This document shows, piece after piece, positions 12,262 to 22,351 of a stretch of 64,000 bases of DNA. Position 1 is the stretch's first letter; every line of letters begins with the position of its first letter. Both the position numbers and the translations under genes were made by a program. The stretch comes from Epiperipatus broadwayi (lineage: Eukaryota > Onychophora > Udeonychophora > Euonychophora > Peripatidae). The notes under the pieces were generated by a model. The model was not told where the DNA came from and ran no database searches. It saw only the letters and a list, made by a program, of their open reading frames with translations. The DNA lies in NCBI GenBank assembly GCA_028023455.1, contig JAQFVV010000022.1, positions 5,421,998 through 5,485,997 on the forward strand, given 5' to 3'.

Positions 12262-12640
12262 TATAATATTAATATCTATGTTCTTTATTACTTTTACAAT
12301 GCTTTTTTACAACCTATTATGACAGTTTCAATTACCCCATCAATCTTCTTCAGAACTTCTACCTATGACAGTTTCAATTGTCCCAGCAATCTTCTTCAGA
12401 ACTTCTACTTATGACAGTTTCAATTGCCCCAGCAATTTTCTACAGGACTTCTTCTTATGACAGTTTTAATTGTCCCAGCAATCTTTTTCAGAACTTCTAC
12501 TTATATCTCCAAATCTATAAGTAGACATCATATAACTAGAAGTTCTGAAGAAGATTTCTGGAGCAATCGAAACTGTCATATTAGGTTGTAAGAAAAGCAT
12601 TGTAAAAGTAATCAAGAACATAGTTGATACTAATATTATA
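12262..12640. mobile_element. Foldback element with minisatellite in one arm
   Basis: Outer arms are inverted: left 'TATAATATTAATATCTATG', right ending 'GATACTAATATTATA', continuing through 'ACTTTTACAATGCTTTT', 'TATGACAGTTTC' and 'ATCTTCTTCAGAACTTCTA'. The right arm carries the innermost unit once; the left arm carries it four times. The ends begin with TATAATATTA, so TA may be the target site. Uninterrupted sequence on both sides matches the other copy of the host repeat. Confidence 0.85.
12318..12501 (+). repeat. 46-bp minisatellite, four units
   Basis: Units start with TATGACAG at 12318, 12364, 12410 and 12456, exactly 46 bases apart, each ending near 'CAGAACTTCTACT'. They differ by a few substitutions. 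Only the left arm of the surrounding foldback is expanded. Confidence 0.95.
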
Positions 12641-13939
12641 TGGATTTGGCAATGCAATAGGAAAGAAGATAAAGTTATGTTTCTGATTGGTTATATAATA
12701 ATTCAAAAAAATTGACAGCATCACTGATTGGTAGAGTATTTGTCCTTTTTCCAAGTATAGTTTTATCTTTTAATATTTTGAAAAGAAAAATTATAATTTT
12801 CAGTAATTTATTTACATATTTAATCTTAATTATGTAACATATTTGTAAAATATTTATTTTAAAACAAACAGATATAAAATTGCAATTAGATTTTATTTGA
12901 AAATGTTTGTTTTTAAGATAACAAATACAAAAAAACTATAGTTATTATAAAGGAGAAATTATTTTACTGAACAAAAATTTTTTTTTTCATAAATTGCCAG
13001 TGGATAAATTTTTTGTGAAATTCTAATAAGTGCAATTTTGAATTTTAAAACATATTTTCATTATTTTATGATGTCTCAATTAAAATTCATTTTAAGTATG
13101 GAATTCAAATAAGAAATACTTATTTCAATAACTTTTGTGTATCACAAGATTCTGATCCAATGTAAGAAAGGCCATTGTTATTGTAAATATTAAGTTTAGA
13201 ACTTTATTTTTCTATTTTGCAAAGTTCCAATAGTATCTTTTAGAATATATTCAGTTTTAAACTTATATTTGAAATAAATAATGTAAAAATTACAAAATTT
13301 TGATATATATTTATTACAACCAAGATTAAATGTTATATGAAATTAAATAGTCAGGTATACTTTTGACATATGTATATCATAATCATAGTTGTTTTGTAAG
13401 AATACATGAGATCTATTTTTTGCTCATTTGAATACTGTTAGCTCTTTGATTCATTATATTTTCATTTTGTCTGATAAACCATGTCTCTTTGATCTTATAT
13501 TTTCCATCAGCTTTCTCTTTGCACTCCATATTAACAGTACTTGGATCAAAACTGTGTCAGCATTCTTTTTTGTGATTGTAAAATATGGAGTCCTGGCCTT
13601 TTTGTACATTAAAGTGTATTGTATCAATCTTGTTCTCAGATTAGACCTTGTTTCTCTGTAGTAAGTGTAAAAACAGTCCATTTAGCTGTTTCCTACAGCA
13701 TACACAAATTAGCTTAATCCAATTTGTATATTTTGTTATTTGTATTACTTTAGTTTATATATATTGATGGATATTCTAAATCTCATGTTAAATTTGTTGG
13801 TGCAACTCTTTGCTGTTATTTGTATTCTCAGTTCTGTTTAAAATATTTCTTTTAAATTGTTCTACATATTTGTATATATCAGTTGTGCTGTCACCTGATC
13901 TTATCAAATCAGCAATATAAGTCTCTAGGTTTTCGAGAT

Positions 13940-14060
13940 TATCAGACTTGAATATATATATAGTTATATGAGACAGAGTGGATGGTCAAAGAGAGCTTGA
14001 AGATATGTGTTCAAATCCCTTATATAATTCCATCTAAAACTCCAAGTATATAAATTATAC
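13940..14060 (+). mobile_element. FB-B terminal fragment
   Basis: 'AGAGTGGATGGTCAAAGAGA', then 'GCTTGAAGATATGTGTTCAA' and 'ATCCC', correspond to the tRNA-like outer end of FB-B seen at 1380-1440 and 31400-31460. It lies within the block inserted in the duplicated segment. Confidence 0.5.
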
Positions 14061-14165
14061 TTATATTCAACAAAATATACAAATTTAATTGTAAAAATAA
14101 AATTTTGCAAATGTGACTGAAGTTGCTACTACAGTTTTTAAAATAAAAGTGGAAGGAGTTCTAAT

Positions 14166-14680
14166 CTTTAAAGAGTTGGGGGTTTTTTTAGAATGAAAAC
14201 ACCAATTCATAACCTCTATAGTTTCTAGGCCAATGTAAATGGGAAAAAAATATTTTCAAATATATTTTTTTTATTTATAGCTTTAACAATATATAGTTAT
14301 CAGTAATAGTCTCATTGATTTAGAATGGCTTTTTAGATAGATTCAAGAGTTTCAGTACATAGAACGATATATGCCTAAAAATATCATTAGCCAAATTAAT
14401 TATTTCATTACTCCATTTATTTTCACGCTTTTATAAGCACATCCATTTCTCTCTTCTAATCAACTATTACTAAAGCATTCTCTTAAATATGGCATATTCC
14501 ATTTTTCATTTGCCTATTTTAATAAAAGCTATGTCATTGGTTGGATTATCTTTTTATCACATTCTATAATGAAATCTTAACAAAGTCATTACTATATATT
14601 TGTTTCATAACTTATATATTGTAGCTAAATAAACGAACGGTTCAGGGTTTGAGAGGGAACAGCATAAAACCTCTGTAGAT
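14166..14680. other. AT-rich DNA, nothing recognised
   Basis: No gene or repeat partner was seen before the (ATT)n tract. Confidence 0.45.
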
Positions 14681-14681
14681 A

Positions 14682-14755
<74 letters not shown>
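14681..14755. repeat. (ATT)n microsatellite, about 24 units
   Basis: A pure trinucleotide run of about 73 bases, the second such tract in the window. Confidence 0.96.
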
Positions 14756-15500
14756 CTTGATAGACTTCTCTTATTAGGTTTTAATTATGGGGTTTGAAAT
14801 TTCTCAGGGTTCATGTTTTAAACTTAGATATCTTAAAACTTTAAATACTAGCTCAAGTTTCAATATTTTAGTTGTATCTCAGGTTCACATCATACTTACC
14901 ACAAAGTGACAATTATATTACTTATTCCAAACTTGTCATATGCAATATTTATTTAAGTTGTAAATAAAAAAAATTATATCATCTTTATTCTTTATATCTT
15001 ATGCTTCAATCATATATGAAAAGCAAATACATACTGAGTTTATCAATATTCAGGTGACCAATAATTATCATACAAAACATTCTTTAAAGCATTTTAAATT
15101 TTCTTCAGACATAAATGTTATTTATCCTGCACATAAATATGTCTAAATCAATAATAATCTTATAATAAACTAACTTATAATTGCATACAGATGAAGTAAT
15201 GCAGCAGATAGAAAGGGCACATTTCATGTTAACTAAAGCATTGCAAAATACATTTAAAATAAATAGAAATTAATAAAGCATATGCTTTATTATGATGCAG
15301 ATAAAATGGATAAATAAATCAAATAAATATTAATATTCGGTGTCTATTGAAATGTGCTCTTTTTAAAACAATGAATAATAAAACTTTATTATTATGAGAT
15401 TATGAGGTTAATGAATGCAATGAAAATAGAAACGTATTTTAATAATAACGAAAATCTTTATTTACAATATAAATGAAATATGAGATTTACTACAATAGAT
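14756..15500. other. AT-rich DNA, nothing recognised
   Basis: Contains several AATAAA and ATAATAA words but no supporting coding sequence. Confidence 0.45.
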
Positions 15501-15524
15501 ATTTAATACATTGTACAGGCTTAA

Positions 15525-16275
15525 ACCTGCATTTATATATGTAATATATGCGGGATTCGAACTCAGACTTCCACACGACCCACTCTCAGTGCTATCTCAT
15601 ATTGCTGACCCACCTGATCACACACAAGTTGAAAAGATATATAATTACCAATACACATATTTCATGCTAAACCAGCAATCATCAGTTGATCTAAATCAGG
15701 GGTGTCCAACCAGTCGATCGTGATCTATCGGTCGATCGCAAAGCCATTTTTGGTCGATCGCGAGGCCAATCTGGCAAGAGCTATCGGGTAGCGAGTGAAA
15801 CAAATTAAGTCAAGATATTCAAGTTTTTTTGTTATTTTTGTTTTTGTTCTATTTTTTTTTTTCAATTCTAAGGTGAAGTCTACTAAGTCGTATCATTATT
15901 GAAAATAATACTTTTAATCTTGATTTAATGTAGCTAATTTGAATTAAATATTATTTTTAATTCTCCGGACATGAGTTTTTTGGCCTGTTAAATAATTGTT
16001 ATTTTTTACTAGGTAGATATATAAAAATGGTAGGTATTTCACACCTCCCTCCACTTAGACTGCGCCTGTGATAAGTCGATCGCCTATGACAACAAGTCGA
16101 TCGCAAAACATTTTTAAAATAAAAAGTAGATCTTATGATCACAAAAGTTGGTCACCCCTGATCTAGATTACTATCCTCACACACATATATAATCAGTACT
16201 CAGCTTTATATTAAGATAGCCAATCTTTATACTTTAATGGATAGGCTTCAAACTATTCCAACTCACAACTCTACA
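15525..16275 (-). mobile_element. FB-B arm interrupted by a hAT element
   Basis: The left-arm order is intact on either side of the insertion: 'GGGATTCGAACTCAGACTTC', 'GACCCACTCTCAGTGC', 'CACACAAGTTGAAAAGATA' and 'CAGCAATCATCAGTTGATC' before it; 'ATATAATCAGTACTCAG' and 'TTAATGGATAGGCTTCAAAC' after it. The arm read on the minus strand ends in GAGTTCGAATCCC, a perfect B-box-like word. The opposite arm is absent. Confidence 0.8.
15697..16160. mobile_element. hAT-type non-autonomous transposon, 464 bp
   Basis: Terminal inverted repeats: CAGGGGTGTCCAAC at the left, GTTGGTCACCCCTG at the right, the CAGGGG...CCCCTG ends typical of hAT elements. The 8 bases on either side are ATCTAAAT (15689-15696) and ATCTAGAT (16161-16168), one mismatch, the expected hAT target duplication length. 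The ends carry repeated TCGATCG words that are mutually palindromic. There is no transposase, so mobility would need one from elsewhere. CpGs are well kept, in contrast to the surroundings. Confidence 0.93.
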
Positions 16276-16573
16276 ATAGATATTTAAAATAAATAATGAT
16301 TTTAATTTAACAAATTAAAATAAAGTATTTGTACAATTTTCTATCCCCTTTAAGTATTGCGCTACAAATTATAAAATTAACATTTGCATTATTTATTAGG
16401 TTATCACAATTACCATGGATACATTTCTCCAACTATTCTGAAGTAAGGATAAAACAATACATATATATGCTTATATTCGTCCACTAGGATGATATTAACT
16501 GCTTCACAATGTCAACTGCATCTCAAAACCAGAATCATAAAGCATTTGTTCTTACATTACAAAATGTCATATT

Positions 16574-16985
16574 TATAAATCAGCATTTATTTTTATAGCG
16601 TCTGTATACAATTGTAATTACATTCATATCGGCCTTTCAAGCCAAATTGTACAAACGCTTTTGCGAGTGTTAAATAATAAATGAATACCCTCTGACCAAA
16701 CAAGATATAGAATTTATGCAGGAATAAAAGGAATCCTCTTATTCCTATGACTCAAATATTTATATACGTTATATATAGTAATTTAAAGTGACTGTTCTAT
16801 AGTCACACCTTCTGTGCCAGTACTTCAGATTTGCTCATATATAAATATTTGAGTCGTAGGGAATAAGAGGATTCCTTTTATTCCTGCATAAATTCTATAT
16901 CTTGTTTGGTCAGAGGGTATTCATTTATTATTTAACACTCGCAAAAGCGTTTGCACAATTTGGCTTGAAAGGCCGATATGAATGT
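16574..16985. mobile_element. FB-H foldback, arms ~98% identical
   Basis: Arms 16619-16764 and 16839-16985 are inverted copies of ~146 bases differing by about one substitution and a two-base change near the inner end; the loop is ~74 bases. Arm landmarks: 'CATATCGGCCTTTCAAGCC' and 'GAATTTATGCAGGAATAAAA'. A 12-base direct repeat AAATGTCATATT stands at 16562-16573 and 16986-16997, which would make the insertion 16574-16985. A half copy of the family is at 40094-40312. No coding capacity. Confidence 0.88.
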
Positions 16986-16997
16986 AAATGTCATATT

Positions 16998-17820
16998 ATA
17001 AAAGTTATAAGTACACTATTAAGATAATATTAGTATTTATGAAAGGTGAGGAAATAAATATAAAATACACATAATTCAAAAACTTCTTAAAATATTAAAT
17101 TGCAGTAACTAGCAAATAACTTTAAAATAAATATGTCTTGAAAATGCCCTTAAATATTCAATAATACATTTAAACATTGCAATATATAAAAGGTGGATAA
17201 TAAATAACATATAAATAGATACCTATTATCTATGTGCAGGTACTACCAAAAGATTAATAAGTCATAATCTTTCTTTCATGAAGGGGCTAAATATATGTAG
17301 CAAGAAAAAAGATATTAACACCGTTTGCCAAATTAACATCTGACTCAAAACAATGTATCAATAAATAAATAAGCAAGGCATAAACATGATATTAGCAATA
17401 ATAATAATATATAAATGGTCACTAGCACATACTTTCATATATAAAATAAAACATTTATCTAATAAATTATTGTATATAAACTCACAAAACATGATTATAT
17501 AAGAATACTACATATTATGATTTTCATGCTATTTAAATTTCATACACTGACCTTCAGACACTCAACCTGTTCACATATATCAAGTATAAAGCCTGTTTTA
17601 GCCAGTACATTAATATCATAAATCTTATATATTAACCCAAAAAACTCTTATAAAATATTTACCTGGATATATATATATTTTTTTTTAAAAAAAATCCTTT
17701 TTACATATATTTTCACTTACCAAATCATTGTGCAGCAAATACTCATAAATATCTTTGTAATTAAATATAAAACATTAAAGAAATAATCAGCTATATAAAA
17801 ATTACAATTACCTAACACCT
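16998..17820. other. AT-rich DNA, nothing recognised
   Basis: No gene or repeat partner noted between FB-H and the SINE. Confidence 0.45.
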
Positions 17821-17919
17821 TGCATTGGTGGTCGAAAGGTCAGTGTGACTGCCTTACAAGCAGTTGCCCGGGTTGCGGGTTCGCATCCCGGCCAATGCAA
17901 TGACACCTGGGAAAAAAAC
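17821..17919 (+). mobile_element. SINE-1 with nearly intact tRNA cloverleaf
   Basis: An 8-bp acceptor stem is visible: TGCATTGG (17821-17828) pairs with CCAATGCA (17892-17899). The T arm CGGGTTCGCATCCCG (17876-17890) has a 4-bp stem and the TTC loop. The anticodon arm CTGC-CTTACAA-GCAG has a seven-base loop with T33 and TAC in the anticodon position, which would fit a valine-type parent. After the tRNA-like part come 'ATGACACCTGG' and an A run, as in the other SINE-1 copies. The tail and the multiple copies argue for a SINE rather than a functional tRNA gene. Confidence 0.82.
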
Positions 17920-18084
17920 ATTTTAAACTTATGAAACATATTTATATATGCTATAGTCTTTTACCCATTAAATTAATTGAAAGAATCTTCTCATAATGGG
18001 AATAAATCTCTTTTCAACAAAGAATCTATCTGAATACCATGACAGTCTTTTATTATGGTGGCCAAAAAGAAACATATATATATA

Positions 18085-18275
18085 TATATGATCACTAGAT
18101 GGAGCTTACCAATAGCTTTAATCAAGCTTTATTTTATATGTTACAAAATAAAGAATTCAAAATCTCTATTGAAAAGTCCCTATCTTCAGAGCAATCGGTT
18201 TTGAGCGTATGGATAATCTCAGTGGAGTGCTGGGACTCTAGAAACTAGATCTAAAATACTAACTATGTATATATC
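18085..18275 (+). mobile_element. FB-C core fragment
   Basis: 'GATGGAGCTTACCAATAGC', then 'CAGTGGAGTGCTGGGACTCT' and 'CTAGATCTAAAATAC', follow the order of the FB-C left arm at 32140-32250 ('TCAGTGATGTGCTAGGATAT', 'TTAGATTTAAAATAC'). Its ends are eroded. Confidence 0.45.
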
Positions 18276-18359
18276 ACTGTTCACATTAGGAATTCTTTAA
18301 ATATTTCTATGGCTATAATATACTCATTAATGGTGGGTTAGTGAAATCAAAAGCAGATT

Positions 18360-19005
18360 AACCTCTCTTTTGCTGATTATTTTATTGGCTGAGTGAGGTA
18401 AAAGTCTGAACTTTTAATTGGTCAATTCACAAACTCAAGCATCAATTCACAAACTCAAGCATCAAAATATATTCATCTTTTAATATTATATTCACTTTAG
18501 TTTCGTTTGTAAAAAGTATATTAATAATTTGTCAGGTTATGAAAGTGAACGAAAGTTTTTTCAAAAATATTTTTTTATTTATAATTATAAAAATATTCGA
18601 TAGTGGCAAATCTAAAACGAATGTTACTCACCAACCAAAAAGTTTTGCTGACATCAGTGATTTCTTTCCCAATTTTACGTTGCGGGAAAGTAAATAATTT
18701 TTGCTAAAATCTTAACTATTTTTCTAAAATAATTTTATTTTTAGCATATTTTATCAAAATAATTTATAATTTGTCGAAAAATACTCTTAAAATGGTCTAA
18801 AACATTTGTTTATCATTTTCGAAATGAAAGAAAAAAAATTTAGTTATTGACAACCATTTTCTTTGTTGTTGAAATTTAACAGCCAATCAGATTCAAGAAA
18901 AGATGGCCTTTTTCTTTTGTTAGACCTTTAATGTCAGTTTTATTGATTTTTTTACTTGTAAAATAATTCAAGAGAGGGCAGCATCTTATGAAACTTTTTT
19001 TAACC
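18360..19005 (+). repeat. Dispersed repeat I, copy 1
   Basis: Same-orientation homologue of 40485-41140. Shared words in order include 'AGTTTCGTTTGTAAAAAGTA', 'CTTAACTATTTTTCTAAAAT', 'TTTATCATTTTCG', 'AGCCAAT.AGATTCAAGAAAAG' and 'TTTACTTGTAAAATAA'. It keeps an inverted-CCAAT-like site and some CpG. Neither an open frame nor terminal inverted repeats were seen. It could be an LTR-like or promoter-bearing unit, or a non-autonomous transposon; I cannot tell. Confidence 0.75.
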
Positions 19006-20958
19006 TTTAAAAATAACGCAAAATCTTAACACTAGTATTAAAAATGCCAGAATAAGAGGGACTTGAAGCCGATGTCAAGCCTATCATGTTTTTAGTCATA
19101 ACTAGCAAAAAATGAGTTAATGAATAGTAAAATAATTTCATTATAAATTTGTCATTACTTAATCTTTAAACATAAAATGAATTTGAACTACTTTTTCTTT
19201 AGTTAGGTGGCAAAAATAAACCAACAATTAACAAGTAGATTATTTCTGGGTAATGGATTAATAATAATAATATTGATATCTTTCATTAACATTGACTGAA
19301 AGATAAAAAATATTTCTTTCTGAAGATTTTTAAAAGAGTCAATTTTAATAACTTTCACCATTAGATTTATAAAAAACATCACATTTGCTTTTAAAGTTGG
19401 TTGAAACTTGAAAATAATTCATCTTTTATTTTCATTCAGTTTAAGACAAAAGAAATATACAACTTTAAAATTTTATTCATAACAAGAAAAACTGCAAGTT
19501 CTTTACTAATGATATTCAATATAACATTTGTTTTATAGATACAGTTATTGAAGTCATAATAAATAAATTAATTTCTTGTTAGAATTTGATATTAGTTTCA
19601 AGTATATACAAGATAAATTTTAGAAAAGTTCAAATCAACTAATAATTTTATAAGGTAAAATGCATACTCATCTACTGATGTTTGATCAACATCCAGTAAT
19701 TTGTTAATTCCAACATCTTTATCAGTTTTTTTAAATAATGTGAAATTAGCATTCATTTAGAGTAATACAAAAATAACTATTAGCTTCTCATTCCTTCATT
19801 CTGATAATTTAACTTGAAAAAATGAAAATAAAGGCAAAAACTAATTTTTTATTTTTTTTTAATTTTTGACACCCAACTTTATTTTTAAAAATTCTTTTTA
19901 TAAACCTGTGCATGGGGATATTTTTACTGCATTATTTCCACATGATATCCTATTGTGCAATCAAATTTAAAATACTAGAAGTAGGACATTAAACACTAGC
20001 ATAAAATTGAACTTTTAAATTACTTTAATCCTGATCTTTTTAATTAAAGAAACTTTTAAATCATGTGTTTGTGTAGTCTTCGTACATAGTTATTTTTAAG
20101 AAAGTTATTTAACTTAATAAAATAATACATTTACTTTAAAACACATTAGTTTTTAATTAAATATGTTTTTATATAAAATATTTATTATCTTTATTTTATT
20201 AAAAGTTCTTTATTTTAATTCTTGTTATTTAATGCTATTATCAAACGTTATTTTCTTTCTTAAATTAATTCCCAGTCTTACTTTACATACATGCATTTAT
20301 ACATCACACACATGTGTATTTCAGGAAATAATCTACTTTTAAATAATAATTCAGTAAAATAAAATTAAATTAGCTAACAAATATATCAAATCCAAAACTC
20401 CATTTTCACTTAAGGAGTATCTAAATAATCAACACTTTATTAAATATTATATTAAATATTCCTTAAGGCATTTTACTTCTACACAAACTGAAACAAAAGT
20501 TTAACATTTAATAAGCTATAACTGGCAAATATAATATTTTTAAATAATTATTAACAATCATATTTAATAAATTGTTTTGTTGACAATTGGAACAATGAAT
20601 TAGTACCTATATAAACTAATTAGAACAAAATTAACTGAGAACAATCTTAGTTTTATTTAAGGAAAATAGCTTTTTTTATTATTATTAGTTATATTTAACT
20701 CTTAGGAGATGTAAATATATAATTACAATATCTTATTACATTTCTTCTTCAACTTCCTACTTGTGAAGTACATAAAATGAATTCTTCTTAGATAAAGTCA
20801 AAATTGTTTGTGAAAAAGCTGTATGCTAAAAGTTTCTCGAAATCTTTTCCCACATCTCTTTTTAATATAAAATTATCAAATTATTCTACCATTTATGAAT
20901 TTCTTTTCTTTTTCTATTCAGTTTTAATAAAAGATCATTGCTTTAATTTTAATATTCT
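19006..20958. other. AT-rich DNA, nothing recognised
   Basis: Long homopolymer-rich sequence without repeat partners. It supplies the target site of the RTE insertion that follows. Confidence 0.5.
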
Positions 20959-20970
20959 ATTTTCATATTT

Positions 20971-22339
20971 CTAAATGATAAAGATGTACGGAAGATTGGA
21001 AGAATGCAGTAATAATATTAATATTTAAAAAAGGTGATAAAGAAGATATTAGAAATTACAAACCTATCAGCCTTTTATCAGTTTTATATAAAATTTTTAC
21101 CAAGATAATTACAACTCGTCTACAGAGAACTTTGGATTTCCACCAACCAAGAGAACAAGCTGGATTTAAAAGTGGTTTTAGTACAATAGATCATATCCAG
21201 GTATTGAGAAAAGTCATAGAAAGGACAAATGAATATGAGTTGTCATTATGTTTTGGATTTGTAGATTATGAAAAGGCATTTGATTCCATACACATTTCTT
21301 CAGTGATTAAAGCATTGGATCATCAAGGTATAGATCCAGGATATTGCCATATTTTAAAGAATATTTATAAAAATGCAACAGCAACAATTAGATTACATAA
21401 TGATACTGGAAAAATCAACATTGAGAAAGGTGTAAGACAAGGTGACTCCATATCTCCAAAACTTTTTACAGCAGTGCTGCAAGAAGTATTTTGTGGAATA
21501 AAATGGGAAACTAAAGGAATGAAAGTAAATGGAGAGTATTTAAGTCATTTAGATTTTGCAGATGATGTAGTTGTTTTTGCAAATAATGCTTTAGAGCTGC
21601 AGGAAATGTTGCAAAAGTTAGCAGATGAAAGTAGAAAAGTAGGACTAAAGATAAATGTTAAAAAGACTAAAGTAATGTTTAATCGATTTGCTCAAAATAT
21701 GAAAATAAAAATTGATTATGAAGAATTAGAAGAAGTTAACAGTTACAAATACCTTGGTCAGATTATTAATACAGATGGAAACATAATGGAGGAAATTAAT
21801 CATAGAATTAAACTTGGTTGGAGTGCTTTTGGTAGAAATAACTTGATACTAAAAGGAAATATGCCTATGTGTTTGAAAAGAATGGTTTTTAACAAATATG
21901 TTTTACCAGTTTTTACTTATGGATCTGAGACTTGGACACTTAATAGAAGAGCAATACAGAGACTTCAGACCACTCAAAGGAGTATGGAGAGATGTATGTT
22001 GGGAGTAACAAGAAGAGATCGAAAACACAATGTATGGGTAAGACAACAAACAGGTGTTACTGACCTTATTGAAAAAATTAAAAGATTGAAATGGAATTGG
22101 GCTGGACATTTTGCTAGAAGAAATGATAATAGATGGACAATTGAAATTTTAAACTGGATTCCAAGAGATTGTAAAAGACTCAGAAAGAGACCACATGTGA
22201 GATGGATGGATGAAATAAGAAAATGTGCAGGGGTGTTGTGGAAAAGAGAAGCTAAAGATCGGAGAAGATGGATTAAACTTGGAGAGACCTTCATCCTGCA
22301 GTGGATTGATAATGATTGATGATGATGATAATGATGATG
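20971..22339 (+). mobile_element. RTE-type LINE, 5'-truncated insertion
   Basis: The insertion is flanked by the 12-base direct repeat ATTTTCATATTT at 20959-20970 and 22340-22351. It begins inside the reverse transcriptase domain and ends just after the stop codon in a (GAT)n-like tail (GATGATGATGATAATGATG). Loss of the 5' end, a short-repeat 3' tail with almost no 3' untranslated region, and a 10-20 base target duplication are what target-primed reverse transcription by RTE elements leaves. A ~180-base fragment of the same family is at 63455-63634 on the minus strand. Confidence 0.93.
20982..22319 (+). CDS. RTE-clade reverse transcriptase, C-terminal part
   Basis: Open for 445 codons to TGA at 22317 with no true start, because the 5' part of the gene was lost on insertion; the endonuclease domain is missing. 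It begins with the finger region 'EDWKNAVIILIFKKGDKED' and 'RNYKPISLLSVLYKIFTKII'. Numbering from the TTG codon at 21132 (position 1): motif A VDYEKAFDS at 44-52, VRQGDSISPKLF at 101-112, catalytic FADD at 142-145, thumb motif 'SYKYLGQIINTDG' at 204-216, then 'GSETWTLNRRAIQRLQTTQR' at 264-283 and the C-terminal 'RLKWNWAGHFARR' and 'RPHVRWMDEIRK' blocks usual in RTE proteins. All catalytic aspartates are present. Alone it cannot retrotranspose without its endonuclease. Absence of stops suggests a fairly recent insertion. Confidence 0.92.
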   Translation, partial: RCTEDWKNAVIILIFKKGDKEDIRNYKPISLLSVLYKIFTKIITTRLQRTLDFHQPREQAGFKSGFSTIDHIQVLRKVIERTNEYELSLCFGFVDYEKAFDSIHISSVIKALDHQGIDPGYCHILKNIYKNATATIRLHNDTGKINIEKGVRQGDSISPKLFTAVLQEVFCGIKWETKGMKVNGEYLSHLDFADDVVVFANNALELQEMLQKLADESRKVGLKINVKKTKVMFNRFAQNMKIKIDYEELEEVNSYKYLGQIINTDGNIMEEINHRIKLGWSAFGRNNLILKGNMPMCLKRMVFNKYVLPVFTYGSETWTLNRRAIQRLQTTQRSMERCMLGVTRRDRKHNVWVRQQTGVTDLIEKIKRLKWNWAGHFARRNDNRWTIEILNWIPRDCKRLRKRPHVRWMDEIRKCAGVLWKREAKDRRRWIKLGETFILQWIDND

Positions 22340-22351
22340 ATTTTCATATTT

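Larger units (their letters stand above)
12183..14165 (+). repeat. Dispersed/duplicated segment, copy 2 (interrupted)
   Basis: Homologous to 8614-9400 but opened by two insertions: the foldback at 12262-12640, and about 770 bases from 13310 to 14080 that include an FB-B end. The parts on either side of the second insertion rejoin the copy-1 order, at 'AATAAATAATGTAA' before it and 'GTAAAAATAAAATTTTGCAA' after it. The overlapping frames on both strands at 13428-13681 lie in the second insertion and resemble no family I know. Confidence 0.7.

Noticed and set aside
13428-13681. Overlapping frames of 77 and 75 codons on opposite strands
   Set aside because: Neither shows a family motif and both cannot easily be coding; they lie in a block inserted in a repeat. 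Kept only as a remark in the repeat entry.
17821-17900. A functional tRNA-Val gene
   Set aside because: The fold is good, but the trailing A-rich SINE tail and three relatives with the same head and tail point to a SINE copy. The D-arm and variable region are irregular.
21974-22294. 106-codon minus-strand frame
   Set aside because: Antisense of the RTE reverse transcriptase; the sense frame has clear catalytic motifs. The similar plus-strand frame at 63436-63651 is the antisense of the second RTE fragment.
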